Shown: positions 54,117-64,000 of the stretch, in pieces
Layout of the letters: each line of letters opens with the position of its first letter
How positions within the stretch are numbered: the first letter of the stretch is position 1
Assembly: GCA_029582155.1 (NCBI GenBank)
Contig: CM055907.1
Span: 11,073,874 to 11,137,873 of the forward strand
Direction: 5' to 3'
DNA: 64,000 nt
Source of the DNA: Panopea generosa
Taxonomy: Eukaryota > Mollusca > Bivalvia > Adapedonta > Hiatellidae
The notes under the pieces: model-generated
What the model was told of the DNA's origin: nothing
What the model saw: only the letters and a program-made list of their open reading frames with translations
Databases searched by the model: none
Position numbers and translations under genes: made by a program

Positions 54117-55993
54117 AGGGCTTTTCCAGAATTAAATGTATGGGGGGGTCGGACGGCAGTATAATTAAAATTTTATGCCTGGTGGGTGTTTTCATAAAAA
54201 AAAATGATGCCTTGTGGGGTAAAAGCCTATTAAAATTTTATACCTTGCCGGTATTTCCGTCTCTGAACCGAATTTTTTCTTCAACACCGTTTTTCTTCTC
54301 GAAATTTTATACATGTTCTGCCCAGATATTTCCTCCCGTCGTATACAAAAACATAAAATTGTCCTTCCCCATGTACCGCACTGAGTCAACATCCCGCAGC
54401 GTCTAGATTTCGGCGAGCGTCTTATCTTTATCGCAGCAGAAACTGTAGGTCTTTTAAATTTACCTTGATTTGACCTTTATGTTTGCCACTGACACGCGTG
54501 TTGTAACGATTGTAATACACAACCTCCAGATATCATGACCAAGTAACGTTTTACGCGACTACACAGTTGGACACTCGATACACTTGTGATGTTAATATTA
54601 GGAATTGTCTTCAATTAACTTTTTCATCTCAAACTGATTGATCTTTTTTGTTAAGACCGCCATAATATAATTACATCAGCCGACAACAACATATGATTTA
54701 ATTTGTTTGTTTGAAACAAAGTATAATTATCTATCTTCAGACTTCCCGAAAAGGGACAAGAAACATACTCTTAGTCGTGAATAAATTATTAACACGGAAA
54801 TGTACGAGCTAATCAGATGGCGGAATACACTCGTAGCAGGCCGTAAGCCCGTCTACTTTATTAAATTGATGCCGAGATGCCGTGTCACAAAATTATCTTC
54901 TTAAGTAAATTTTACGAATTATATATCAATATTTGACGTATCGGATATGTTTACAAATTCTCCAATACGGATATGAACATACAGACGTGTATATTATTAA
55001 ATTCCGCAAAAACTACGATTCAACTCTACGGCGGCATTGCTATAATTATATGCATATCCGCGCTGTATGTCAGATAGTGTAAAACACTAATTTATTCGGC
55101 ACAAAAAGAAACACCAATAAATGCAAAGTCTATTGTGACAGCATCTAAATTAGGACATTGCGTTAGCAGTGAAAATAAAATCCACATTCTCAGATTTGTC
55201 AACCAACACCCTATACGCCTCATTCTTACCCCAGTGTCTGAAAAAATCATGGCGAAAAGCAGATATTTCTTAACGGTCGTACAAAAACATAAATTGGACT
55301 GTGAAATTGTCTTTGAGCATGCATAACCGGATTGTTTGTCATCGGGTGTGCGAAATGAGGTCAAATTAGATTTAACCTTTATCGATAGTAGGGAGTAAAT
55401 AACCTGTGTCATAATAATGTTTGTTTCACTGTCAGAGTGCCGTCATCGGACATTGGCACAAGGCGTTAATGAAAGGGACAGCGTGTTCATTCTGTGCATA
55501 ATTTTAGGCATGTGTAGCATAACTCTCTTTACGGACCGTAACAATTTAATAGTAATTCTTTTTTAAGAAATTAGTATACTGAAAATAAACATTTTAGAAG
55601 ACAACTAGTTACAAACAAACACTAACCTTTAATTATTATTATGTTGTGTTTTTTTTCTCGTGTTATCTGTAGTGCCCCTTTATTTAATTCTCGACCTGAG
55701 GTAATTTGTGACGTAATCACTTGCATATCGGCATTAGATCAAAAGTGTAACGTCGGCGTACTTCAAAGAAAGTAGGCAACCGTCCACCCTAGTAATTTTG
55801 GAAGCGTTACAATAAGAAAAGATTAGAAAGGGGATTTTAGCCTCTTTTTTATTTTTATTTTGTGCATGGTGGTATTTTAACTAATTAAAATTTTATGCAT
55901 GGTGGTATATATCACAATTAAATTTTATGCTCTGTGGGTAAAAAAAATAAGTGCCGTCCGACCCCCCCATACATTTAATTCTGGAAAAGCCCT
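54117..55993. mobile_element. 1.88-kb element with perfect 42-bp inverted ends
   Basis: 54117-54158 and 55952-55993 are exact reverse complements (AGGGCTTTTCCAGAATTAAA ... GGGGGGGTCGGACGGCA). Inside each end the motif AATTAAAATTTTATGC plus TGGTGG recurs as subterminal repeats. No transposase was recognised; the longest frames (55092-55412 minus, 55135-55326 plus) have no known motif, so it is non-autonomous. Flanks show no clear target duplication. It lies in INTS6 intron 5. Confidence 0.9.
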
Positions 55994-56490
55994 TATACCA
56001 TAATATAACCTGTTGTGTGTTTAAAATAGGTTCGACGATATTTTAGTAATGGAGTTCAAGACCATTTTAAACTCATATTTGGTATATTTTATTGGAAATA
56101 GAAACAACTTTTACACTATTGTTTTGACAAGTTCTGATTAGAATTTATTTTCTGTACAAGTAATGTTAAATACACAATGTGATCCGTAACATACTTCCTA
56201 CATAGAAAAACCTTACCGTATTTGCATAAAAATTGTTTTAAAAATGGAAACGGAATAAATATTGTGATACATTACACTTTTTCATGTGCTTAAAAGGAAG
56301 TTGCTTGATCGGACAGATATGGAGAAGAATGAAGTGTTGTGCTGTCTGCAACTTCTGGCACTTTCAAAACTTAGACAGAAATGTTTGATGTAATAAAATG
56401 TAATAAATTAAATTTGAAACTTTATATCGGTAATTGCCACAGTTGCACTTTTGTTTATCAGTTTGTACCTGTATTTTATTGTTGTTTCAG

Positions 56491-56655
56491 GACGATCTTA
56501 CGCAGTTTACAATCAGAAAATGTTGAGTGCTGCCATTGAAAGTCTTGTATCTAAGGTACAGAATGGCGTAGTAATACAGTTTGAGAAAATAGGTCCTGAT
56601 CCACCTGTTTTACAGAGTGAAGTTGTGAAAGCGGAAATTGAAATTAATGGGAAAG
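56491..56655 (+). CDS. INTS6: INTS6 exon 6
   Basis: Acceptor TTGTTTCAG ends at 56490; donor GTAAAA at 56656. It completes G207, then RSYAVYNQKMLSAAIESLVS, KVQNGVVIQFEKIGPDPP and a less conserved tail EVVKAEIEINGK. G-R-S-Y-x-V and V-Q-x-G-V-V-I-x-F-E-K-x-G-P-D-P match INTS6. The phase 1 end joins exon 7. Confidence 0.95.
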
Positions 56656-57132
56656 GTAAAATTGTGATATTTTTTTCAGTCGTTAAAACATACTCCTAAG
56701 AGAAGAATTATATGAAATATGACTTTTGAGGTGTCAGATATGATTTTCATTATCAACATTAACATGAAAAAATACTTTTATGACTTTGCTCAAGGTTTCT
56801 TAAAGTTAAAAATAGATCAACTCTGACTAATTGACCTGAAGTGAGAACAACTATTGCTCCGCCCGCTGGCCATGTGGCATGGTTTGTTCAAATAAATACA
56901 ATGTAGTGTTTACTTAGACATTGTTGGCTTGTCTTAGGAAAATTATGACCTAGCAACCAAGGTCGATCGCTGATTGGATTATTGACTTGTTTGGTTGACA
57001 GTCCGCGGCTTGTCAATTCGTTTTGAAATATTTTGATGAAATTGTGTGAATAGCTTTATTATGAGAAACAAAGGCTTGGGATAGCGAAAAATAGTTTTGT
57101 TTTGCAATGTATAAGGGAGGGTTTTTGAAATG

Positions 57133-57181
57133 TAACACAGGTGACCGCTCATTAGAGGTGACATAGACAAGTTTGACTGTA
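57133..57181. repeat. MITE ACAGTCAAACCTG family, end fragment
   Basis: AACACAGGTGACCGCTCATT to CAAGTTTGACTGTA matches the right terminal 50 bp of copies 1-3. Confidence 0.6.
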
Positions 57182-57222
57182 TGTCCAAGTAGGCAAAGAG
57201 ATTGTGGTTACCGTAACATATA

Positions 57223-57505
57223 TTGACTGATTGAATATTTGGATTCATTTTTATTCCATGGAGAGCTAACAGACTATTGGTTAACCCAAGCACACTTTTC
57301 TTGGATCCTAGAAAGTTAACCAAGACGAGGTATATTGATCTCCGCAAGTCATTAATAACTTTTTCACTTAAGTCAGAGGTGAGTGATGAATGACAATTGG
57401 ACAAAATATCAATCATCATGGAGACTGGTCGGCCGGGATTCTAACTCATGACCCCTGTATTGTTAGTCAAACACACTACTGACTGAGCTAACTGAACTCA
57501 GCTGT
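57223..57505 (-). mobile_element. tRNA-headed SINE, family A
   Basis: Minus-strand copy in INTS6 intron 6. The tail GACTGATTGAATATTTGGAT is at the left, the head near CAGTTAGCTCAGTCAGTAG at the right. It ends about 85 bp before exon 7. Confidence 0.8.
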
Positions 57506-57590
57506 TTTATATAACATACAATTAATGAAGCTAGAAACAAGAATGCAAAACAGGCCATTCATTCAAAATCTACATTATTTTCCTTGACAG

Positions 57591-57805
57591 AAAACCACAG
57601 CTTGAATGGTCAAATCAAACAAGAAGAAGATCTGAAACCGCCTGTACCAGCTCTGCCGCCATTACCCTCACAGTTACCAGGCAACACAAGTTGGCACAAC
57701 TTACGTAAACTTATCCTTGTCCCGAGGTCGGCACAGAAGGGTTATTCTGTAGGGCACTGGCCCATACCAGAAGGCTTCTGGCCTGACAATGCAAATGCAA
57801 CATTG
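57591..57805 (+). CDS. INTS6: INTS6 exon 7
   Basis: Acceptor TCCTTGACAG ends at 57590; donor GTGAGT at 57806. Residues 262-333: a variable linker (ENHSLNGQIKQEEDLKPPVP, proline-rich), then SWHNLRKLILVPRSAQKGYS and VGHWPIPEGFWPD. W-H-x-x-x-K-L-I-x-V-x-P/R and G-H-W-P-x-P-E-x-F-W-P-D match INTS6 after its vWA domain. Confidence 0.96.
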
Positions 57806-59399
57806 GTGAGTTTATTTTAACAGGATTATGATTGATTTATTATATATATAAAATGCTAGATTAGTTTTTCGACAAATTTTTCTCTCTTTATCTTGTTTTT
57901 GGCATAACCACTGTAACTCCACAAGTACCATATACCCACAATTAAATGCCACCGGGGACGATGCATTTCACAAAAGGGGATATTTATTTCTGTCTGAGAA
58001 ATAAAAAAAATCATTTAGAATTAGTCAAATGCCATAAAACACACAGCTGGTAGTGAGGCATTTATTAACTTTAAAATGTTTAAACCAGACTTGAAGCGAG
58101 GGTGGTAGTGTCATGGATAGAGTGTTGACCCCTCAAGCCAGAGGTTGCAGGTCCGATTCCCAGCTCTTCCTTATGCCTCCCTTAAAACAACACTCAGTAC
58201 TTGTTTTACCTAAGAAGCTGACTTAAAAGCAGTTCATATTAATAAGCTCTGAGCTTTTATCGCAATCAAGATAAAATAAGTATAATAGTGAAAACTAAAC
58301 AATTAAACTAAACTAGACTTGAAATTTATGATTTATTTTTATACAAAGACTAGTTTAAAGAGGTTGGGTGTATTATTTTCCATAAAAATGGTGGTGGGTT
58401 GGGGTAAGGCTTTACTTGGGGGGGGGGGGGTCTCAGAGGTGTGAGGTAAGTGGCCATTAGATGGCATCACCCTAGACCACTCAGCCATGGAGGACCCACA
58501 AAGTGTTGTACATGAGGCTTAGAAAATGCAATTTAGTCACAGCTTTGCCAAGTCATTGTTGTGTTTACATGCCAAACCTAATAAACCTTGGAGAGAAGGT
58601 CATTAATGCAACATTCTATTTGTTCTTTTGGTTAAAAAAGTAATTGTGTAGATTGCCAGTTACTTCAATATCTAGGAGAATGAAATCCAAGTAAATGAAT
58701 GAAAGTTATTTGTAACCTGACAAATAAATTTCAGTAAAATATGCATGATAATAGGATATATTAAATTTTTGCAATTCCCCCCACCCCCTCTGACATTTTC
58801 AAGGGTATAAAGAGCGGTCATTCCTTCTGGGAAATATTTCCTACTTGAAGTGATAATAAATCTAATTATCACAAAACTTTTTTTTTTAGGAACTAGTTTT
58901 TTCTACCCAGGAATACTTTCTGTGTGTTTTTTTAAGTGTAATTACTTGTTTCACAATTGAAGTAAAATATGTTAGTTTTAAATCAATTAAATAAAGCTAA
59001 AACTATATTGTATGTATTCTTCAACATTGGTTTGAAACTATAAAATTTTATTTTCTCAGTTTAATGTGTGGGGAAGTAAATCCTACATTTGAAGATCAAT
59101 ATTGATTACTAATTTTTATTTATCCCAAATTTGAAAATCATAAATATTATTTCCTGCTATAATATCAATTTCCTTCTAAACTGTACAACCAGCATGGTAT
59201 AACTGCCAGATAGATTTTTTTATCAGTTTTCATATTAAAAAATACACTAAAACATATGCTTGCTATTTATCAGTCTTGCCAAATTATTCAGTTCAAAGAG
59301 CACTATAATTCTGAAAATAGAATTAATGATATGAATATATGAAACTAGATTATATGCCCAATTGTTCTTTCTACAATAACTGTTCAATACCCATTCCAG
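57806..59399 (+). other. INTS6 intron 7
   Basis: No exon. A tRNA-headed SINE-like sequence is at 58093-58290. A G run (58419-58430) is followed by a degraded family B SINE head on the minus strand (GGGTCCTCCATGGCTGAGTG, 58498-58478). The rest is AT-rich. Confidence 0.65.
58093..58290 (+). mobile_element. SINE-like tRNA-headed repeat
   Basis: GCGAGGGTGGTAGTGTCATG, then GGATAGAGTG and GAGGTTGCAGGTCCGATTCC form A- and B-box-like blocks, followed by a body ending in ATCGCAATCAAGATAAAATA. It may be a divergent member of family D (shared ending type at 17900-17930). Confidence 0.5.
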
Positions 59400-59685
59400 C
59401 CACCAAGGTCCGCCCATCCTGCTGTGCAGTTCTCGTGTACCCCATGTGAACCCATGGTCATAGACAATCTTCCATTTGACAAATACGAACTGGAACCTTC
59501 ACCATTGACTCAGTATATACTTGAAAGACGCCAGCCCAATGTTTGCTGGCAAGTGTTTATTGGAAATAGTGCCAGATACAGTGAACTCGGACACCCATTT
59601 GGATATATAAAAGCCAGCAGTGCATTAAGTTGTGTGAACCTGTTTGTGATGCCTTATAATTATCCAGTGTTGTTGCCGTTGTTGG
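59400..59685 (+). CDS. INTS6: INTS6 exon 8
   Basis: Acceptor CATTCCAG ends at 59399; donor GTAAGT at 59686. Residues 334-428 plus one base: VQFSCTPCEPMVIDNLPFDK, YELEPSPLTQYILERRQ, CWQVFIGNSARYSELGHPFG, YIKASSALSCVNLFVMPYNY and PVLLPLL. Nearly every block matches INTS6. Continuing past the donor, the frame stops at TAA 59697-59699. The last 20 bases of the exon plus the donor resemble the unit of the adjacent intronic array. Confidence 0.97.
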
Positions 59686-61640
59686 GTAAGTGTTGTTAAA
59701 TGTTTATATTGACATTGTTAAGCAGTTTTTGATATTGTAATCATACTAATGTATGCGTTTTTGTCACTGTTGGGTAAAGGAATTGATTTGTTGTTGCCAT
59801 TGTTGGGGGAAATATGATTGCAATTGTTAGGTGAGTGTTATGGCCATTGTTAGGAAAATAATTTTTATTATTGCCATTGTTAAGTGAGTCTTACGGCCAT
59901 TGTTAGGGAAATATTATTGCTATATTTAGGTGAGCTAATGCTATTGTTAAAGAAATATAATTTTCATTATTATGTGAGTTGTTGCTTTTGTTAGAGAAAT
60001 GTTATTCCCATTGTTAAGTGAGTCATTGCTATTGTTAGGTGAGTTATTGCCATTGTTAGGTGAGTTGTTGATATTGTTAGGAAAATGTTATTGCCATTGT
60101 TGAGTTATTGCTTTTGTTTGGAAATGTTATTGCCATTGTTGGGTGGGTTATTGCTATTGTTAGGGAAATGTTATTGCCATTGTTAGGTGAGTTATTGCTA
60201 TTGTTAGGTGAGTTATTCCCATTGTTAGGAAAACGTTATTGCTATTGTTAGGTGAGTTATTGCCATTGTTAGGGAAATGTTATTGTCATTGTTAGTGGAG
60301 TTAACATCATTGTTAGGGAAATGTTTTTGCGATTGTTAAGGAAATGTTATTGCCATTGTTAGGTGAGTTATTGCTATAGCTTGGGAAATGTAATTGCCAT
60401 TGTACAGTGAGCTATTCTTAGGGAAATGCAATTGCCATTGTTAGGTGAGTTATTGCTATTGCTTGGGAAATGCAATTGTCGTTGTTGGGTGGGTTATTGC
60501 TATTTTGACAGAAATGTTATTGCCATTGTTAAGTGAGTTACTGCTATTAGAGAAATGTTATTGCCATTGTTTGGTGAGCTATTGCTATTTCTTTGGAAAT
60601 GCAATTGTCATTGTTGGGTGCATTACTGCTCTTGCTTGGGAAATGTTATTGCCATTGTTAGGTGAGTTATTGTTATTGTTTGGTGAGTTATTGCCATTGT
60701 TAGGTGAGTTATTGCTATTGTTAGGAAAAGGTTATTGCAGTTGTTAGGTGAGTTATTGCTATTGCTTGGGAAATGTTGGATGGGTTATTGCTATTTTTAG
60801 AGAAATGTAATTGCCATTGTTAGGTGAGTTACTGCTGTTAGAGAAATGTTATTGCCATTGTTTGGTGAGCTATTGCTATTGTAAGGGAAATGTTATTGCC
60901 ATGTGTTAATGTTACAAATTATCGATAATCTACATGCTTGTCAGCAGGTGCATTTCAATTGATCCAATGATTAACATTTTCAGCTCAGGTTTTGGTGCTT
61001 TTTAACTGATTTCTTAATTTTTAACCATGACCAGTTTGGCTACCTACGCTCCAGTAGAACACGACTGGACCAAAGTATTTACTAGACTTGGTCAGTCGGA
61101 CATGAGTTAATGTCGAACCCTGTTAGATGAGGTATTTCTATTGCCTAGGAAATGCAATTGTCATTGTTAGGTGAGTTATTGCTATTGTTAGGGATATGTT
61201 ATTGCCATTGTTAGGTGAGTTATTGCTATTGCTTGGGAAATGCAATTGTCACTGTTGGGAGGGTTATTGCTATTGTTAGGAAAGTGTTATTGTCATTGCT
61301 TGGGAAATGCAATTGTCATTATTCGGCGAACTGTTGCTATTGTTAGGGAAATGTTATTGCCATTGTTAGGTGAGTGAATGACATTGTTAGGGAAATGTTA
61401 TTGTTATGTATGTAATAATGCTCTTGTTAGGTAAGTAATATTTCCCCATAAGATAAGTGATATTGTAATATTCCCTGATTAAGTAAGTTGTATTGCCATT
61501 GTTAGGTAAGTGGTATTGTTTTGTTAGGTAAGTAATATTGCTATTGTTAGGTAAGTAATATTCCCATTGTTAGGTAAGTAGTAATACTTTTGTTAGATGA
61601 GTATTATTGCCATTGTTAGGTGAGTAATATTGCTATACAC
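59663..61640 (+). repeat. intronic array of exon 8/5' splice-site-like units
   Basis: From just after the exon 8 donor, units of 21-23 bp are repeated, alternating TTGCCATTGTTAGGTGAGTTA and TTGCTATTGTTAGGGAAATG + TTA. The real junction reads TTGCCGTTGTTGGGTAAGTG. There are roughly 80 units, many with AGGTGAGT. The array is interrupted by about 220 bp of unrelated DNA (60905-61125) and becomes diverged near 61400-61640. In the exon's frame the units read LLPLLGE / LLLLLGK, echoing the exon's own LLPLLG. Confidence 0.95.
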
Positions 61641-62212
61641 AATATCGGTCAAAAAAGATTAGGGTCGGGGCTAAAAAAATAGGGTGTGGGATACCGGAAA
61701 GAATTTTTTTTTTTAGACCTTACCCTAATGTCACTTGTGATAATTTATTAATTATGTGTAAATTATGCATCCAGAGTGTTTCATTATTAGCCTATAGTAG
61801 TTGTTGGGGTTGCGTCTGATGCTGTAGATTTATTTTGTAAAATAACACAAATGAGAAATTATCCATATTATGGTTTGACAAGGAATCTATGCAATATACA
61901 TGTGTACAGTTTGTGTACAGGGTAAAATGCATGCATATTTTGTGTAAAATGTAAGATACATATATGTGTGAAGAGTTTAAAATACTTATATTATATTTGT
62001 GTACAATATAAAATACATATATTAGTGTATACTGTACTGTAAAATACATACATATTAGTGTACACTGTAAAATACATACATATAAGTGTACAGTGTAATA
62101 TACCTATATGTGTGTATTACATACTTGTGTGTACAGTATAAAATACATACATATTAGTGTACAGTGTAATATACATACATGTGTGTACTGTATAAAATAG
62201 ATACATTTTGGT
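61641..62212 (+). other. INTS6 intron 8, AT-rich low complexity
   Basis: No gene. From about 61960 to 62205 a diverged tandem repeat of about 30-40 bp occurs (GTGTACAGTGTAATATACAT, AAAATACATACATATTAGTG). Confidence 0.65.
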
Positions 62213-62285
62213 ATATCAGTCGCAACAGAGACCTGTGGATTGATAGTCATACACACTACCAACTGAGCTAACTGGATCTGGCAGA
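62213..62285 (-). repeat. SINE family A head fragment
   Basis: Minus-strand CAGATCCAGTTAGCTCAGTTG, with a B-box-like region near 62230; only the tRNA-like head remains. Confidence 0.65.
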
Positions 62286-62314
62286 ACTGATAAACCAAAT
62301 TTGTTCTATATTGT

Positions 62315-62952
62315 TCGAGCTTCCTCACTTGGTGCTCAGTATTGAGAGAATAGTTCTTAGTCTGGTCAACCGAGTGTCAGTTTAACCCTTTACTTCATAT
62401 AGACGCCTTTGGACACCTAACATATACGCAATTGGACACCTCTAATATAGACGCCTTTGGACACCTCTAATGTAGATGCCTCCGGACACCTCTAATATAG
62501 ACGCATTTTGACACCTAATATATACGCCTTTGGACACCTCTAATATAGACGCCTTTGGACACCAAATATAGACGCCTTTGGACACCTCTAATATAGACGC
62601 CTTTGGACACCTAATATAGACGCCTTTGGACACCTCTAATATAGAAAACTTTTGAATTATTGGGTGAATTATGTTTATATTAACTGACAGAGTGGAAAAC
62701 AGTGCAGGAAGTGTTCAGATTGCTCGTAACGAGCAATCTGAACTCTTCCTGCACTGTTTTCAAAGGCCTTCTGTGATTGGGGTGGGAAAACGCGTATCAA
62801 TGGAGTAAAGGGTTAATGTGACTGGTTGGTGTATCATACCATGTATCTGCAACATGATGTTCCAGTGATGCAGCACTGAACATACTGTCTCGGGTAAACA
62901 CTGTCGCGATATGAGAGAAAAATTGTTGAAAGCTAAAGCACCATACGACAGA
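62315..62952 (+). mobile_element. SINE family C interrupted by a MITE
   Basis: The left part (CGAGCTTCCTCACTTGGTGC to CCGAGTGTCAGT, 62315-62381) and the right part (TGTGACTGGTTGGTGTATCA to GAAAAATTGTTGAAAGC, 62817-62952) join into the family C body. The full copy at 38872-39187 reads GTGTCAGTATAATGTGACTG without interruption. The head is missing. Confidence 0.85.
62382..62816. mobile_element. TTAA-ended MITE with expanded internal repeats, copy 3
   Basis: It begins TTAACCCTTTACTTCATATA and ends GGAGTAAAGGGTTAA; TTAA occurs once in the corresponding place of the interrupted SINE, so it is the duplicated target. About ten units of 24-27 bp (ATAGACGCCTTTGGACACCT + CTAAT) fill the left half, against two or three in the copy at 3985. 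A central palindrome at about 62698-62757 pairs CAGTGCAGGAAG and AGATTGCTCGT with their complements. Confidence 0.9.
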
Positions 62953-63055
62953 ATAGCTTAACAGGGTACTTATCATTTGATATTTGTTTTAATTGATACA
63001 TAAGTAACAATTCTACATCAGTTTTGTCACATAAACATTATTTGCCATTTTGCAG

Positions 63056-63150
63056 ATGAACTTTTCAAGGTACACAAATTGAAACCTACTCCTCAGTGGC
63101 GCCAGAGGTTTGATAGTTATGTTAAAACTATGCCTGGATACTATGCACAG
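63056..63150 (+). CDS. INTS6: INTS6 exon 9
   Basis: Acceptor ATTTTGCAG ends at 63055; donor GTGAGA at 63151. It completes D429 and continues ELFKVHKLKPTPQWRQRFDS, then YVKTMPGYYAQ to residue 460. L-F-K-V-H-K-x-K-P-T-x-x-W-R-Q-x-F-x-x-Y-x-K-T-M-P matches INTS6. The gene continues beyond the window. Confidence 0.96.
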
Positions 63151-64000
63151 GTGAGAAGATTTGTGAAAAGATCTGGTTTATATGTGGGAAGGTCAGCACT
63201 AAAAGAATCCATCCTGGGTATCCATGTGGGATAGAAAAATCTGACCCAAGGGGTCAAAATTACATGCAGAGCTTAGTTCCCTGCATGCAATTTTGACATA
63301 ATGATTAAAGATAATATTATTGAAATTATTATCAGTAAAAAAAAAAAAAAATCCATAATGACTTTTTATATCCTTGGACCATAATACATGCAAAAAAACT
63401 CGGCATAGCCTCTTTATTTACTTATCTTTAACCAGTTGGTGGGATTTCCTTAACCCCAGCACAACATGGTTATCAGGCGTCCTTTGTGCTTGAGAGGTTA
63501 GATGTGATTACAGTTATTGACCACTCACATCTCACCACCGAGGTTGCGAGTTTGAGCCCAGATTGCTCCTAAAACTTTATGTCAGAAAATTTGCTATTAA
63601 ATTGAAGAACAGCTGTTCTACTCAGATTCATTCTGAGGACTTCTTCTACCAATAAAACTGGATATACCATATATAACCTGCCATGTGTTGAAAATAGCCC
63701 TAAAACCAAATAAAAAGAAAATTAACATGGTTATAGTCTAAAACTTTATGTGAGAAAATTTGCCAGTTGTGGAATGACAGTGGTTCTACTCTGATTCATA
63801 TTGTGGTCATCCTTCACCAATAGAACTGGATATGCCATATATAAACTGCCATGTGTTGAAAATAGCCTTCAAACCAATTAAAACTAACATGGTTGTAGAT
63901 TCGCTTTATATTTTTATGCCGCATGACAGAATAAATCACTGACAGTTTTATTGCGCACTCATTACCTGTTTTTGGTAAAATTAGAATTATTAAATGATTT
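63151..64000 (+). other. INTS6 intron 9, partial
   Basis: No exon before the right edge. It holds two SINE family B copies (listed separately) and a dyad near 63250-63300 (ATGCAGAGCTTAG ... GCATGCAATTTTGAC). Confidence 0.6.
63480..63880 (+). mobile_element. SINE family B, one copy plus a repeated 3' half
   Basis: Copy 1 (63480-63690) has a degraded head, a B-box-like GAGGTTGCGAGTTTGAGCCC, GAAAATTTGCTATTAAATTG and CTTCTACCAATAAAACTGGA. A second 3' half (63740-63880) repeats AACTTTATGTGAGAAAATTT, CACCAATAGAACTGGATATG and the end CTGCCATGTGTTGAAAATAG. Confidence 0.72.

Noticed and set aside
55092..55412. 106-codon frame as a transposase of the 42-bp TIR element
   Set aside because: It has no DDE or DNA-binding motif that I can see, and an overlapping frame on the other strand is also open; not supported as coding.
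60445..60747. 100-codon leucine-rich open frame
   Set aside because: It is a frame through the intronic splice-site-like array (LLPLLGE repeats), not an exon: no acceptor precedes it and the exon 8 to exon 9 join is complete without it.

Overview
This window is animal nuclear DNA: AT-rich, with interrupted genes, canonical GT/AG introns, tRNA-headed SINEs, MITEs and minisatellites. The repeat types (SINEs with a GATTGATTGATTG tail, repeats carrying AAGGTCAAGGTCACA, a DIRS-order retroelement with an SGNH hydrolase module) and the protein divergence suggest a bivalve or related mollusc. That assignment is inference; no species can be named from the sequence alone.

Three conserved genes can be read exon by exon. 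(1) The first three coding exons of the checkpoint kinase CHEK1 lie on the minus strand (14653 down to 5138) and encode the start of the kinase N-lobe; the rest lies off the left edge. (2) A complete six-exon SPCS2 (signal peptidase complex subunit 2) lies on the plus strand (20225-34875, 207 residues), divergent from CHEK1. (3) The first nine coding exons of INTS6 (Integrator complex subunit 6) lie on the plus strand (47836-63150, 460 residues, still open at the right edge). Every exon joins the next in a consistent phase.

The remaining sequence is mostly intron and intergenic DNA filled with repeats. CHEK1 intron 1 holds a decayed DIRS/Ngaro-like tyrosine-recombinase retrotransposon (about 8390-13190, antisense to the gene) inserted into an older TIR element, and an 18-copy 37-bp minisatellite. 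SPCS2 introns hold several SINEs, a 1.4-kb element with repeated TCAAGGTCA motifs, and a 1.2-kb 33-bp minisatellite that begins 15 bases after exon 5. The SPCS2-INTS6 intergenic region holds a 37-bp tandem array, a 424-bp tandem duplication, a dead LINE reverse transcriptase and a Tc1/mariner relic. INTS6 introns hold a 1.88-kb element with perfect 42-bp inverted ends and a 2-kb array.

The most unusual structure is the INTS6 intron 8 array (about 59663-61640). Its 21-23 bp units resemble the exon 8/intron 8 junction itself, so many of them carry a good 5' splice-site sequence (AGGTGAGT) directly downstream of the real donor. The second point of interest is a MITE family with TTAA ends. One copy sits inside a SINE, which shows the TTAA duplication directly; copies differ in the number of short internal repeats, and complete copies carry a central palindrome.
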